This document shows positions 34,801-56,122 of a stretch of 64,000 nt of DNA, one piece after another. Numbering within the stretch: the stretch's first letter is position 1; every line of letters starts with the position of its first letter. The notes under the pieces were generated by a model. It saw only the letters and a list, made by a program, of their open reading frames with translations, did no database searches and was not told the origin of the DNA. Source of the DNA: Ligustrum vulgare (taxonomy: Eukaryota > Streptophyta > Magnoliopsida > Lamiales > Oleaceae). The position numbers and the translations under genes are program-made. Where the stretch lies: positions 13,989,096-14,053,095 of the forward strand of contig OY743170.1 in NCBI GenBank assembly GCA_963555705.1, written 5' to 3'.

Positions 34801-35663
34801 AAATTTTGTAGGGAGATTAAAAAAATTGCTGATTTTTCTTTAATTATTAGCCTACAAATAAGTCATTAGTCTACGAATTGATCAAATTTTTTGTCACTAA
34901 AAGATATATCTTGTTCAACAAATTTGGTATCACAAAAATTTCACATATTTATTAGCACGAATCATCTCAATTTGAGCCAAATCATATCCCTACGAAAATA
35001 AGTTTTTGTGAAAAATAAAATAAAATAAAACTCCACCTACAGATTTAATTTCGTGGGCAGAGAATTTCTAGTTTAATCATAAATATTTTTGGAGCAAAAT
35101 TCTTATCCATACAAAAGTTCATTTTGTGGGAAAAAGTAATCTCCGCCTTCAAATTTCATTTGTATGTGGAAAATTTGTAGTTTAAGTATAAATTTTTTAG
35201 AGCCACATTCTTATCCCTACAAAAATTCATTTTGCGGGAAAAAGTATACTCTGCATACAAATTTTATTTTGTATGTGGAAATTTTGTAGTATAAGCCTAA
35301 TTTTCTTGTAGTGAATGGGTATTAAGTGTCGTGAGATTAAAGTGTAGAGACGGATTCAATATTTTAAATTGACGAGAGGTCAATTTAATAACATTGAAAC
35401 ACGATAGTTGCCCTACAACTATTTATACAGGTCATGGTCCCCAATTGAGCGTGGTTTTTCATAATTTTCTGCATCCCCGTCAACAGAGAAGAAACATAAG
35501 GAAAAAATCACGAATCAGTTGGAAGGACATAACCCCGTTCAATCAAACACAACAATGGATTCAAGTACGCTTCCGCTTCAGTTTAGATCTTGATAATTAC
35601 AGTATGATATTTGTGAATTTTAGATGAACATTCATCTATATTAAATTTAATTTTAACATAAGT

Positions 35664-37327
35664 ATCAAAAAGTGAATAAAAGGGGGGCATTGCAAGTTGT
35701 GTGTACGTTTAAAGATTTAATCAATGACAAGCATATATTTGGTCTTTTGAGGAATTGCAAATTGCAAATTTATAAGTAGTATTCTTAGGTATTTGTATTG
35801 CACATTTTTTTTACGTACACTTTTTCTTGTCTCTATATATTTGTCTTTTAGATCAATATATAGTATTAAATATGCAAATTTAAGGATAAGACTCACTGTC
35901 CCTATTTTATTTCATGATTAATCATTGATCTGCCCCAATAGTACAAGCGCGCGCGTGTGTGTTTGTATAAGCGTGTAAATATGAGTAGTAGTTGATAGCA
36001 TACTACAAGTTAATAGAAAATGGCCACCTTTGATATGTGAATTGTCAAATTTACGCTTTTGAAAAAAGAAAATGTCATATAACCATGATTGGTAAGGATA
36101 GACATCATGAGATAAAGGCTTTAGCTTTTGGAGACAACAAGTTATTCAAAATTCATTATTTTTGTTACAAACTTTTTGATCATCACTCATTGATCTTATA
36201 ACACACGAATTGTTCCTCCCGAGAAGGATTTTTGTCCTAGCCTTGATTGGACGCGTCCCTAAGAACTTGAACCATTGACTTCATGATATGAGAATTTTAT
36301 AGGATTCCTTGGTACCACTAGAACAAGCAAGTTGATCTAGTGGTACCAGAAAAATCCATAAAATCCTCATGACTTATTCTAGTGGTACCAGGGAAACTCA
36401 TAAAATCTTCATATCACGAGGTCAATGGTTGAAGTCCTTGGAGACGCGCCCAGTCAAGGTTGGGACAAAATCCCTTCCCAGGGGGGACAATCCGTGTTTT
36501 ACGGGCAGACACAGAGCCAAAAAATACCTTAACACCAGGGATGTCCCCACAATCCTTATATTATGAGATTAACGGTTCAAATCTCTTCATATTCTCTCGT
36601 CAAAGGTTGGAGACAAACTTTTTTACTTTACTTGCACCTTTATAGGTGTTTTCAAGAATTTTCCATCCTTGCCTTGAGGTATTAGCATCTAAATCTTTGT
36701 GAAAAATTGTATCTTTAAGTGCTTGATGAATCACACTAAGAGCTTTTTTTATCTTTTTTTCCTCTTAGTTGCTTGTTGCAAGTCTCTTAGAGCTTTAGAC
36801 GAGTCTTCTTCATTTTGAATTTCAAAACCTCCCTCCACTAAGTCCTATACATCTTGATTTCCAAGATATGCCTTCATGCAAATACACCACGTACTTTAAG
36901 TGTCATTAAGGAGTCGAGGAATGGGAAGAGAGTTGTTGTTTGCCATCCCTTCTTCTCACACTTCTATAATTTGGCTGTGTGTTGGAAACTTTGTAATTAA
37001 AAAAAACTTTTAAGATAGGAGAGGATAATTGAAGAGAACACTCAACTTTTATTTCTTGAATTTGACTTGTTGTAAAATGCTAGAATCAAAGCCTTTTATA
37101 GGCTTTACAAAGCATGTACCTAGTCTAGTACATGTACTCACCATTATTACATCTATCCTCCTGAAATAATTCATAAATATATCAAATATATGAATCATCT
37201 AGCACGTGAATCCATTTGTTCAAGAATTCATTTACTAACATGTATGTATCTCAACATTAAATGAACTAACTTAACTTATTATTCAAGTTTATATTTCATT
37301 ATTTCCTAAAATATTCAACATAACATT
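35664..37327. other. Spacer downstream of GH1 copy B with an inverted SINE-like pair
   Basis: 36217-36320 and 36372-36490 are inverted copies of one sequence (landmarks TCTAGTGGTACCA, GAGGTCAATGGTTGAAG, GACGCG, AAAATCC). GGTTGAAGTCC and TTGATCTAGTGG resemble pol III B- and A-box sequences of tRNA-derived SINEs. No coding signal elsewhere. The 3' end and polyadenylation region of the GH1 gene probably lies in 37327-37000. Confidence 0.45.
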
Positions 37328-46658
<9,331 letters not shown>

Positions 46659-46727
46659 TGCTCGCTAAAACTGAAAATTAATAGAGGATAGTGAAAGAAA
46701 GAGGAATATGCCTATAAATATTGTAGG

Positions 46728-46746
46728 ATATCATTGATTATATACT
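46728..46746 (-). promoter_or_regulatory. Probable core promoter of GH1 copy B
   Basis: AGTATATAATCAATGATAT on the minus strand about 75-90 bp upstream of the ATG at 46658, shared with copy A. TATATAA is the likely TATA box. Confidence 0.5.
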
Positions 46747-46749
46747 GCT

Positions 46750-47700
46750 TATTTGAAAGAAGTGTATTCAAGAATATCCGATGAAAGAAGATGAAAACCT
46801 CACGCTAGAACTGTCCACGAGATTATTTATATCCTTAGTTTATGGTTTCTTAAATATATAGAAATCTGACTCTTGCTATAAAATTTGAATTAGATGCATT
46901 AATTTTACAAAGAAAGAAAAATAAAACTCCCGGGTTACTTGTCATTATGTATTCAATCCAATCACGGAAATGGACCTCTTTGAATTCGTAATTTTACTTG
47001 CCATTTTAAGCTATCTATCTGAAATGTCCAAATATGTGGTTTATATTTTGTTCCAAACTTGTTTTCTAGCTAAGAATGTCTGTTTCGATAACTCTAAAAA
47101 AATTTATTATTATCAAAATTAAAGTCAAAGTCAAATTAAACAATTAATAATAATCACATACTTCTTGATCCCACAACTTTATAACTATATATGTCATCAA
47201 CTTTTATCAAAATCTGCAAAAAAAATCTAATTTTACTCTCCATCAAACAGGAGCAATTTTCTTTCGAGACAATTTTAATTCCAAAATTTCTAGCATGACA
47301 ATATAATCTACAAATTGTTATTCCAAAATGGATCTTGGGTTTGCAGATGACAATCCGTATCACATAGACAAGGAGTATCCGTTTCAAGGTGTGGTTAAGC
47401 AACTAAGCTTGTGGCAAGTTCTTAGTACATTGATAATAGTGTGTTAGGTAATTAATTTGTTTATAAACAAGCATCACATTTCCCCAAGTCTTTTTTTAAC
47501 TATATACTTTTTTTGAAACCGCTTTTTAACCATATATTTTATCTTAAAAAATTAAAATTCCTTGTTTATAAATAAAAATCAACTGCCAAACAAAAGCTAA
47601 GTAATAAACATACCTTTGAATGGATGAATGGGAGTACAAATGAAATCTTAACATCTTTCACTTCATTTAGACATTCACAATAATCTTAACGTCTGTCAAC
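46750..47700. other. Upstream region of GH1 copy B, no gene
   Basis: AT-rich, with no coding frame or recognisable repeat family. The proximal 100-150 bp is similar to the copy A upstream region. Confidence 0.5.
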
Positions 47701-47704
47701 TGTC

Positions 47705-47952
47705 GAGGGCCAAGATTTTATGAATATTTTATTATTTTTTTTATCTTTTTATTAAAAAAAAAAAAGTACTCAGAAACTTCCAGTAACATCTCAAAATTCC
47801 ATTATATTTTTATATTTAAAATTATTCTATCGAGAAATATGTTAAATAAGAAGTGCTTGAACTATAGAGACTAACACGAATATTTATTACATAAGAAGTG
47901 CTTGAACTATAGAGACTACTCAAAATAGGTCCTTTAGGTATTAACTTGTACA
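47705..47952 (-). repeat. Probable 3' LTR portion of the minus-strand Copia
   Basis: On the minus strand the tract CTTGAGGGGA ends at 47953, followed by TGTACAAGTTAATACC, which looks like a PPT and LTR start. It includes a 36-bp direct repeat (AAGAAGTGCTTGAACTATAG at 47850 and 47890). The far end was not defined. Confidence 0.45.
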
Positions 47953-48300
47953 TCCCCTCAAGTTGGAGTTTTATGAAAACCCAACAAACCCAACTTGGAA
48001 AGTAAGATCTTGAATTGGGGAGCAGGGAGAGACTTCGTGAAGAGATTTGTTGCCTAGTCATTTGAAGATAAGTGCTTGGGCAGAATGAGACCAGCTTTGT
48101 ATTGATTTCGAACTACATGACAATCAATCTCTAGGTTTAGTGAGCTCGTGAAAAACAAGGTTGGCACTAATATGGATGGCTACTTGATTGTCACACCAAA
48201 GGATAACCGAAAGTGGTGGAGATGTAAGAAATCTTGTAGGAGATAAGTAATCCACTGAAGCTCGCAAATGGTCGTAGCCATGTTACGGTATTCAGCCTCT

Positions 48301-50902
48301 CACTACAACAAAAGTGATCTTTAAGGCGTGCATATTAGGCATGCTATAAAATTATATTATTTACGGCGTGCGAAAATTGAAAGTCTTAAAAACAAGCGAT
48401 TTACGGCATGTGTTTCTACACGTCGTAAAAATTCACTATTAACGACATGCAGAAGGAGCACATCGTAAAAGGTCGGCGCAATAGTTTTTATGGCGTGCAT
48501 TGTTGCATGTTGTAAAAACTTTAATAAATTAGGACGCAATTTTTCCCAATATTTCGAATGTGGGGTCATTTCTCCCACTTTATTTTCATCGTCCTCATCA
48601 CCTAGTGGCTAGAAGAATGAAGTGTTCCCAACTTTCAACTCAATAACACCCAAATCGGACTCAAACACGGCAATTGCAACTATTTAATCCTAAAATTCTA
48701 CTTAAAGAAATCAACACGCTGGGTTGAAGATGAAGCAGAATCTACAGGGAGGGAGGCGATGAGAGCTTGTTGGAGTTGGAGTTGGAGTTGGAAGGCGTAG
48801 GAGAGGTGACGCGATCCCAATTGGGGAATCTCGACAAAAATGCGGAATAACGAAAATAAAACCCCAGGAAAGATCTACGATAGATTAAACATAAGAACAA
48901 GAATAAAATAACAGAAATTAAAAGATAGATTGACGATAAAACCTTGACCCGACAATCACGACGCAATGAATGAAGATGCGGATTGAAGAACCAAGATTGG
49001 TGAATGCCACAAGGGTTTTCAATTCCTTGATAAGTTCATTGGGTGAACACCACAAAGATCGGATATTTGATAAGTTCAAGAAAAGGGAAAAATCAACCTT
49101 TCACAAGAGAATCCTCTCTCAATTTAATTCATAAACTCCAAAATTGTTGTTCAATAATGAAAAACAAGATAATATAATGTAAAACACACCTAACTTAGCC
49201 CTAGCCGCAATTAGGGTTCAAAACACGAACATAAATAATTAAAACGGAAATTCTGAATTAATTGAACCACGCGATCATGTGGTCATAACCTAGGCGATCG
49301 CGTGGTTAGGCCTGAAAGTCTCGGGTCGCTTTTCGATGCCTTCGCGCGATCGCTTCTCCCTTTTACCACGCGGTCATGTGGGTTTCTCGACAGACCCAAT
49401 CTTTGCCCTTCAAAACAATTTGACCCGGCTTGATCCTTGATTTGAGCCCAACACGAAACTTGCTCCGTTTCTCACGTAGATTGTCATGGAATCGCCTGTG
49501 CCCTGATTTCTCCCTTGATCTCCTACCACGGATCACATCAAGAGGTCCGACTCGAGGTTCACCACAACTTCACAACTTTGCGTGGTCAACAAGGTGGCAA
49601 TGTCTTCATTCAATTCCATTTTTGCGCCAAAAAATCTTTTCGTAATTATGTGATTCCAACAAGTTTTTCACCTTTCTTCAACTTTTTTCCTCTGGTAATT
49701 TCCGAGGGATTTTTGTAGAGGTTAATGTTAGAGTTTTAAGTTTTTACACATACTATAGATGTTCTCCTTGCTATTCATCCCTTAGTCTCACACCTTCCTT
49801 CTACAATTTCCAAAGCACCAAATGAACAACATGGAATGGATAATAAAAGGTTTCTAGATTGAAGGTTGTGGCTGATAAAAGTTTCTAGATGCAAATGAAC
49901 AATATGGAATGTGTGCAGAATAAATATACTAGGAGGATAATGTTTGAAATTATTTTAGTTTTATTTAATTTATGCCATTGTACAACTTTGAAAGGTTAGA
50001 AGTTATTTTAGTTGCATTTAATTAGCTAGCTACTTGTCTATCATATATTGCATATACTTTGGCCGATATCTTGGAACTTAGATGCTCTGATGGCTGATAA
50101 ATGGCTAAGGTTTGCAGATACTGGCACATCAAGTTTTTATTCACATTAAGATGTATGTCTTTCATATTTTACAAATTGGGTCAATGTTACTTGCAGGGAT
50201 CAAGAGTTCTGGGATCTATTTTCACTTAGTTGATTGGTTTGTTAAATAACAGGACATTGTTAGCATCTGGAAAAGGAGTGGTGGAAGCCAGCAAATTTTT
50301 GGTCATAATGAGTGGCTAGAAACTGCACAATTAGAGCCTAATGTGGTATCAATTTCCTTCATTCTAGTAACCTCCCTTCTATATGGTGTCTCTGAGAGTG
50401 GATTTTTGAGCCATGTTATCTATACCGGCTTCATGAGTAACATCCTCTGTTTTTCCATATTTATCGGGTTCTGAAGCTTCTAGATTAGGATTTCTATGTG
50501 GCGCCAATTTTTCTCCTTTTTTTTTGTTCCATCAATTTCTCATGATGCAACTATTTTAATAAATCTCAGGACAAAGTGAGAAGTGGAGATGCTAGTGGGA
50601 AACAATTGTTTGAACTTGGAGCAGTAATGTTGAGAAGAAAGTTCTAACTAGCCGCTACCAAGTATCTGCTTCCGGTAATTGATAAATGGGATGGAGATGA
50701 TCAAGAACAATGTAGTGATACGTTCTAAACATTTTTGTTTACCGGACGGTGTAAAACATGATTTTATATGAAACTATTTACGGTGTGCACTAATGCACAC
50801 CATAAAATTTACGATATGACCTTTTAAGGAATATAGATGCACGCCATAAACACAATTTTACGGCTGCAATGCATGCCGTAAAAGTTTAATTTTTTGTAGC
50901 AT
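48301..50902. mobile_element. Non-autonomous CACTA element (2.6 kb) inside the Copia RNase H
   Basis: Starts CACTACAACAAAAGTG and ends AATTTTTTGTAGCA (a diverged end), flanked by TCT at 48298-48300 and 50903-50905. Joining the flanks restores the Copia RNase H frame. Subterminal TTTACGGCGTGC / GCACACCGTAAA repeats occur at 48320-48520 and 50770-50890. No transposase. The interior holds an LTR fragment (48960-49640) and possible captured exon-like sequence (50080-50700). Confidence 0.9.
48960..49640 (-). repeat. LTR fragment of the TTGATAAGTTC / GCGATCGC family nested in CACTA
   Basis: Contains CCTTGATAAGTTCA, TTTGATAAGTTCAAG, AGCCGCAATTAGGGTTC and several GCGATCGC-like palindromes beside CCACGCG (49268-49380). 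In inverted orientation the landmark order matches the gypsy LTR at 61745-62593. Confidence 0.6.
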
Positions 50903-53800
50903 CTGCAGAGTTATGGGAGAAAGTTTATTGTCTCTTTGTTCTCCAGGAAATAAGAGCATCTCATAGAAAAATGCAATATCTAGTCAATTATTTTCTTGAG
51001 TCAAGACATGATGCCCAATCTACGTCACAGTATGCTGCAACATAAGATTTATTAGATGAAGGAAAAAAAGTCCTTTGATAGAGTTCCCTTGATGTATTTT
51101 AGTAGATGTATTGCAGATTCATAGTGTGAACTGTTGGAGATTGAACGAACTAACTAAGTTGCTGAACAGTATATGTAATGTAATGTCAGGTCTAGTAAGG
51201 TTGAGATATTGTAATCGTCCCATAAGTCTTCTATATTGATCCGACTGTTGGTATAGAGTTCCATCAGCAATAAACTTATGACCCTTAGTTAGAGGAATGT
51301 TAGTAGGTTTTGTGCCCAGCAATCCAGCATCAGTGATAATATACATGGCATATTTTCATTTATTGATTAAGATACAAACCTTGTGATTTCTATCCCCAAG
51401 GAATATTTGGTAAATCTTAAGTCTTTTATGCGAAGGTGGTATTGAGGAAATCTTTAACCTTTTGAATTTCTGGGTCGCTGGTACCTGTGAGGAGGACATC
51501 ATCCACATAAACAAGAAGTGCTATGAAATTGCTTTCGATTGGAATAATGAGTAGACAATTGTCATGTGTGGACTGTCTGAATCCATACAATTGCAAGTGT
51601 TTGCAGAATTCTGAGTTCCATTGTCTACTAGCTCGCTTTAATCCATAAATAGATTTTTTTTTTTTTTTTAATTTGCAAACTTCACCTTTCTTAGATTTAA
51701 TATATCCTCTAGGTGGCCATAGATAAACCTCTTCCTCTATAAAATCATGCAAGAAAGCATTTTTAATATCTAACTGGTATATAGGCCAATCACGTGGAGA
51801 TGCAATTTTCAAATAAATTTTGATGGTCACAAACTTTGTAACGAGAGAGAAATTGTCAACATAGTCAATACCTGCTACTTGATTATATCCTTTTTCCACT
51901 AACCAAGCTTTGCATCTATCCAGATTACTATAATATTTCAATTTGGCTTTAAATATCCACTTTAAACCAATGGGATTTATTCCTAAAGGCAAGGGAACAA
52001 GATCCCAAGTTTGGTTTTGTTTCAAGATGCAAATTCAATATTCATAGCTTGAGCCCATTCCTCTCTTGTGCTTGTTTCTTTATAGGACTTTTGGTTCTTG
52101 GATGATAGATATATTGGCAAAAAATTGGGTGTATTGTGGTTTAAGATTTGAAGATAGGTGGAAAGGAAAAGTGTTGGGTGTATGATATGAAGATTTAGGT
52201 AAAATAGGTAGTTTGTTAGGTGTGGTAATGGAAGATGAGTATGACAGGTTGGTAACAAAGTCTTAAATCCACGTGGGTGTGGATTTATGTCTACTAATTT
52301 TCCTAAGTGGATGGACACTCTAATTCTGAGCATTGTGTTCTGGAGAACGATTCATAGGATCATTTGAATGATTAAGCTCTTCATTACTGAGACTAACTAT
52401 TCTAGTTTTCTATTTGGGAAATTGATGATGTATCATCTTCAAAAGGAGTGACAGATATAGGTAATGGTAAAATGGAATGAGATTCTCGGCATGTTTTGTA
52501 CGGAAATATATGCTCATGGAAAATGACATCCTTAGACACAAACACTTGTTTGTTCATCAAATCATATACCTTAAAACCCCATTTTGACTAGTGCTATATC
52601 CCAGCAGAATACATTTAAAACTTCTTGGTGTAGACTTTTCTTTGTATTAGTGACATAGCATAAACACCCAAAGGTTTTCAAGTTTAGATAAGTGGGTATT
52701 TTGTTATGAAAAGTTTCATATGGAGTCTTCTAATTCGATACGACAGTAGGCAACTTATTAATAATATGTGTTGCCATTAAAATTGACCCCCCCCCCCCCC
52801 CGCCCCCTCCAAAAAATTTTTGGCAAGTTAGATTGAAATACCAGTGCTCTAACTATTTGTAATAAGTGTTTGTGCTTTATCTCAAAAACTCCATTTTGTT
52901 GAGGTGTATTGGGACAACTATTTTGATGATTTATTCGATTTTCAGCCAAACACTTTTGCAATTCAATGTTTGTATATTATGTGTCGTTATCTGTTCTCAA
53001 ACATTTAATTGTTTTGTCAAAATGTGTTTTAACGATTTTATGCAAAAATTTCAAGGTGTTAAAAACTGTATCTTATGTTTGATAAAAAAAAAAGAAAAAA
53101 GAAAAAAAACCCAAGTGCATCTACTAAAACCATCCACTACAGTTAGGAAATACTGTGATCCATAGATAGATTTGTGTTTATAAGGCCTCCACAAGTTCAA
53201 AAGCACCTGAAGTATGTATAGTGCAATTACTAAAAGGCAACATGTGTTGTTTTGAAAAGGAGCATATATCACAAGGTGAAAGAACATTTTTATTGAAAGG
53301 ACTCAGTATTTTCATGTGTTGTATTACATTCCCAGAAGTATGTCCTAACCTTCTATGCCACAGATCACCAGAGTCATTTACAATTTTATTGCAAACAACA
53401 GGAAAGGAATTATTTGAAATAAAACCATTATTTGTAATGAAATCAAATTGCTTTATGGTAGAAGCATGGAAAGAAGTACTGTCAAGTATGTAAAGGAAAA
53501 TTATCAATCTTCCTACATCTAGTATCTTCTCAATCAGAAGGTCTTGCAAAAGACAATGATCATCCATGAATATGAATCTTATTTTTAAACATTTGGCTAA
53601 CTTGTTTACTGACAAGAGGTTGAATTTAAAAGTAGGTGTGTGGGGGGAGTTTCTAATCATCCTAAGATAAGAAATTTTGTAGAAAATGTCATCATCATTG
53701 GTCTTATGATCGAGTAAGAAATTATAGTTGAACCTAAAGCATCCATCAGGTTTTATGCTCTAGCGCATTAACTTTCCATTAACCTTACTGGCTTGCAACT

Positions 53801-54466
53801 CTTTCATTCTCTATAAATATTAGTTAAGTTATAAACACCTATCATTTTATGACTAATATGAAAATATGTTCGACATTACTAGTATGCAATTGTGGACTTT
53901 GCAAAGAGGTGAATGGGTGCAATAATAACATTAATTATTTCAAGAACACAATATAAAGAAAACCAAAATCAAGTTTAGAGTTGATAATGATTTATTGAGT
54001 TGGTAACTAACATCATATCTTTTTTTGTTTCTTAGCAAGCAATAACATTAGGCCAAGATATCTTATTCTCTTCTTTTGGATCAATAATACAAGTCTATGG
54101 AAACTACAATATCATATGCTAACTGGAAACTATTAAAAAATTTATAGCATGAATTTTAAAAACAAACTCTTCCACAATCCATGTCAAATCACATATCACA
54201 ATCCTCGAAAGTCCTAACATCCTCTAGCAATATTTCTCATCTAATGAAACCAAATGTTGAGAAACATAAACCAATGAAAAAGTAACATAATTATCACATT
54301 CGAGAAATCCATGAAATGTAACTTACCATAAAGCAGTAGGAATAATTTCACCTCTCATCACCTACACGAATGATTTTCCGACCAATTAATAGAGAATTCA
54401 TAAACCCAATAAAAAAATCTTCAAAATCAAAGTTTTACTAGCAATTTAAGTATATTTTTTCAAGAC
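53801..54466. other. Unassigned spacer, no gene
   Basis: A short minus-strand stretch (53840-53660) may extend the Copia polyprotein. The rest is AT-rich without recognisable features, up to the target duplication of the next element. Confidence 0.4.
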
Positions 54467-54471
54467 ACGCG

Positions 54472-56122
54472 TAATAAATGTATTTTGTACACTTATTTAT
54501 ATGTGTAAATTAGAATATTATGTTGTAATTTTAGAATAATTACTGTTTAATTTGTGTTTATTTGTTTACTTTTCAAAAAATACCCCAAAAGATAAAGAAT
54601 GAAGAAATTGGGGTAAGAAATGCACAATTGAATGCTAACTAGAGCTAAATTGAGAAATTGAGGAGTTTATGACATCAATCGAAAATCATGCAAGGTTCCA
54701 AAATGAAGAAATTAAGATTTGGAAGGCCAAATTAAAGGAGTTGAGAATTGAACGAGCAAATCAAGAAGATTTGAAAGTATGAGGACTATATTTTGCAATT
54801 GAAAGTTGAAGGACTGAAGAGCAAATTATTCACGAGGGACCAACTTGCAAATATTCAATGATTGATTTGGATCACAAGACGATACTTTGAGGATTTTTAG
54901 GAGTCAATTGGTGCAAGTAGAAGTCAAAAAGGAATGGAATATGATAAGAATATTACCATAAAATTGATTCCAATCGCACAAGATTTTGGACAAATTTTTA
55001 GTCAAACTTTGAGATCTAATTTCGGGGTAATAAATGTTCGAATTGGAAATATTCTATTTCATAAATCATTATATCATCACCTCAATCGGATTAGAGAGTA
55101 GAAAGATATGATTGAAACACTAAACATTGTGCTAATACCAAAAAAGACTCGCACACGTGTTTTACAATTTGCTTTTTTTTTTTTTTTCAACTAGGTCCTC
55201 TTCTCCAACTATAAATAAAACCTTTTGGCACGAAATCTAGACCTTTTCCTCACATAAGAACAAGCCACAACTCAGACTTTATCATTCAAATCTTGGGAGA
55301 TCAACGCATAGCAAAGGGGCGGGAGTTGAAGATCACGTGGAGAATTGATACTTGGTCCAAGATTTCGATTCTCTTGTGTTATTTTCGATGAACGCTATAT
55401 TTTTTTTTTTGTTCTTTAAACATAATGTATAACTAATTTTATATGCTGGGATGAACGATGTAGCCTAGTTAATTATTTTAGTTCCATATTCCTTTGTTTT
55501 AATGATTCATTGCATGTGTTGATTTATTATTGTTTATAATACGTGAATTAATTGGCCACTAATTAATGACTTAATGAGTTATTTTCATAATTCGAGAGGT
55601 GAGTTAATAACTTAGATCACGGTAATAAATCTTTTAATTAGACAAAAGATAGAAATATACTTTTGCTATTATCGCGATCGTGTGTGAATTCTTGTGTTCT
55701 TTGCATTTAGATAAGGAATAATTCGGACCCTCTATAGAGATACATGGTTGACTTATTTAGGAAGAATTATTTAAACTCGAGAGGGGAATTTCAATATACA
55801 TTAGCGAATTTGACTGAATGCATATTTAGAAAATAAAACTGAAATTTGAGTTAATTTAATTGGTTAGGTGAAATCGTGAATCCCAACTACTTTACAATCG
55901 TTTTTAAAAACAAAAAAATCTTCCAATTTAAAATCTTTAGTTAATTTTCTTAGTTTTAGATTTCAAACATCAGACTCATTCGTATGTTCAAATAAGGAAG
56001 AAATTTTGATACTTAATAGCAGTCCTCGTGGGAACGATAATCCGAACTCGATTGTCCACTTTATTACTTTTCACGATCTGTACACTTGCGGGTATATTTT
56101 GCATCGCAAAATAAAGTTAACA
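54472..56122 (+). repeat. Athila-like 5' LTR (1.65 kb)
   Basis: Contains a TATA-like CTATAAATAAAACC at about 55210. Diverged from the 3' copy by many substitutions and small indels; for example, the 3' copy has an additional stretch ATCGCATTAAGCTATCG (about 59550) absent here. Confidence 0.85.

Larger units (their letters stand above)
28384..35313 (-). mobile_element. CACTA transposon (6.93 kb) with decayed TNP2 and TNPA-like genes
   Basis: Starts CACTACATGAGTTTTACATT and ends TTAGGCTT..-type terminus AATTTTCTTGTAGTG, flanked by the 3-bp duplication AAT (28381-28383 and 35314-35316). Subterminal regions on both sides (28400-28820 and 34800-35300) carry many short repeats of the AAATTTTGTAGG / CCTACAAAAT type. 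The minus strand holds transposase-associated, Transposase_21 (TNP2) and plant transposase (Transposase_24) sequences broken by stops, so it is probably non-autonomous now. It split the Copia 3' LTR and is therefore younger than the Copia element. Confidence 0.93.
21759..35658 (+). mobile_element. Copia LTR retrotransposon, 3' LTR split by a CACTA insertion
   Basis: The 5' LTR is 21759-22212 and the 3' LTR is 28272-28383 plus 35314-35658, flanked by the duplication TAAGT (21754-21758, 35659-35663). The PBS TGGTATCAGAGCC (22215-22227) matches initiator tRNA-Met and the PPT AGTGGGAGAT precedes 28272. The order is gag, protease, integrase, RT, RNase H, which is Copia. Gag-pol has a frameshift after the CCHC box, stops at about 25840, 26018 and 27150, and a further frame change near 26697, so it is inactive. 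LTR copies differ by scattered substitutions. Confidence 0.93.
47953..53800 (-). pseudogene. Degenerate Copia polyprotein, split by a CACTA element
   Basis: Minus strand, 5' to 3'. The GAG-pre-integrase region (53660-53180) has LWHRRLGHTS and CDICSFSKQH. The integrase fragments (53290-52760) have FLTVVDGFSRCTWVF and CPNTPQQNGV. The RT (52025-51426) has WIFKAKLKYYSNLDRCKAWL, YQLDIKNAFLHD, KSIYGLKRASRQW and the catalytic LLVYVDDVLLTG. The RNase H-proximal part (51346-50906) has TRPDITLHI; RNase H resumes beyond the CACTA at 48300-47960 (EAEYR.MATTICELQW). There are many stops and shifts, and a C15 run at 52787-52801. Gag and the 5' LTR were not found, so it is truncated. Confidence 0.88.
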
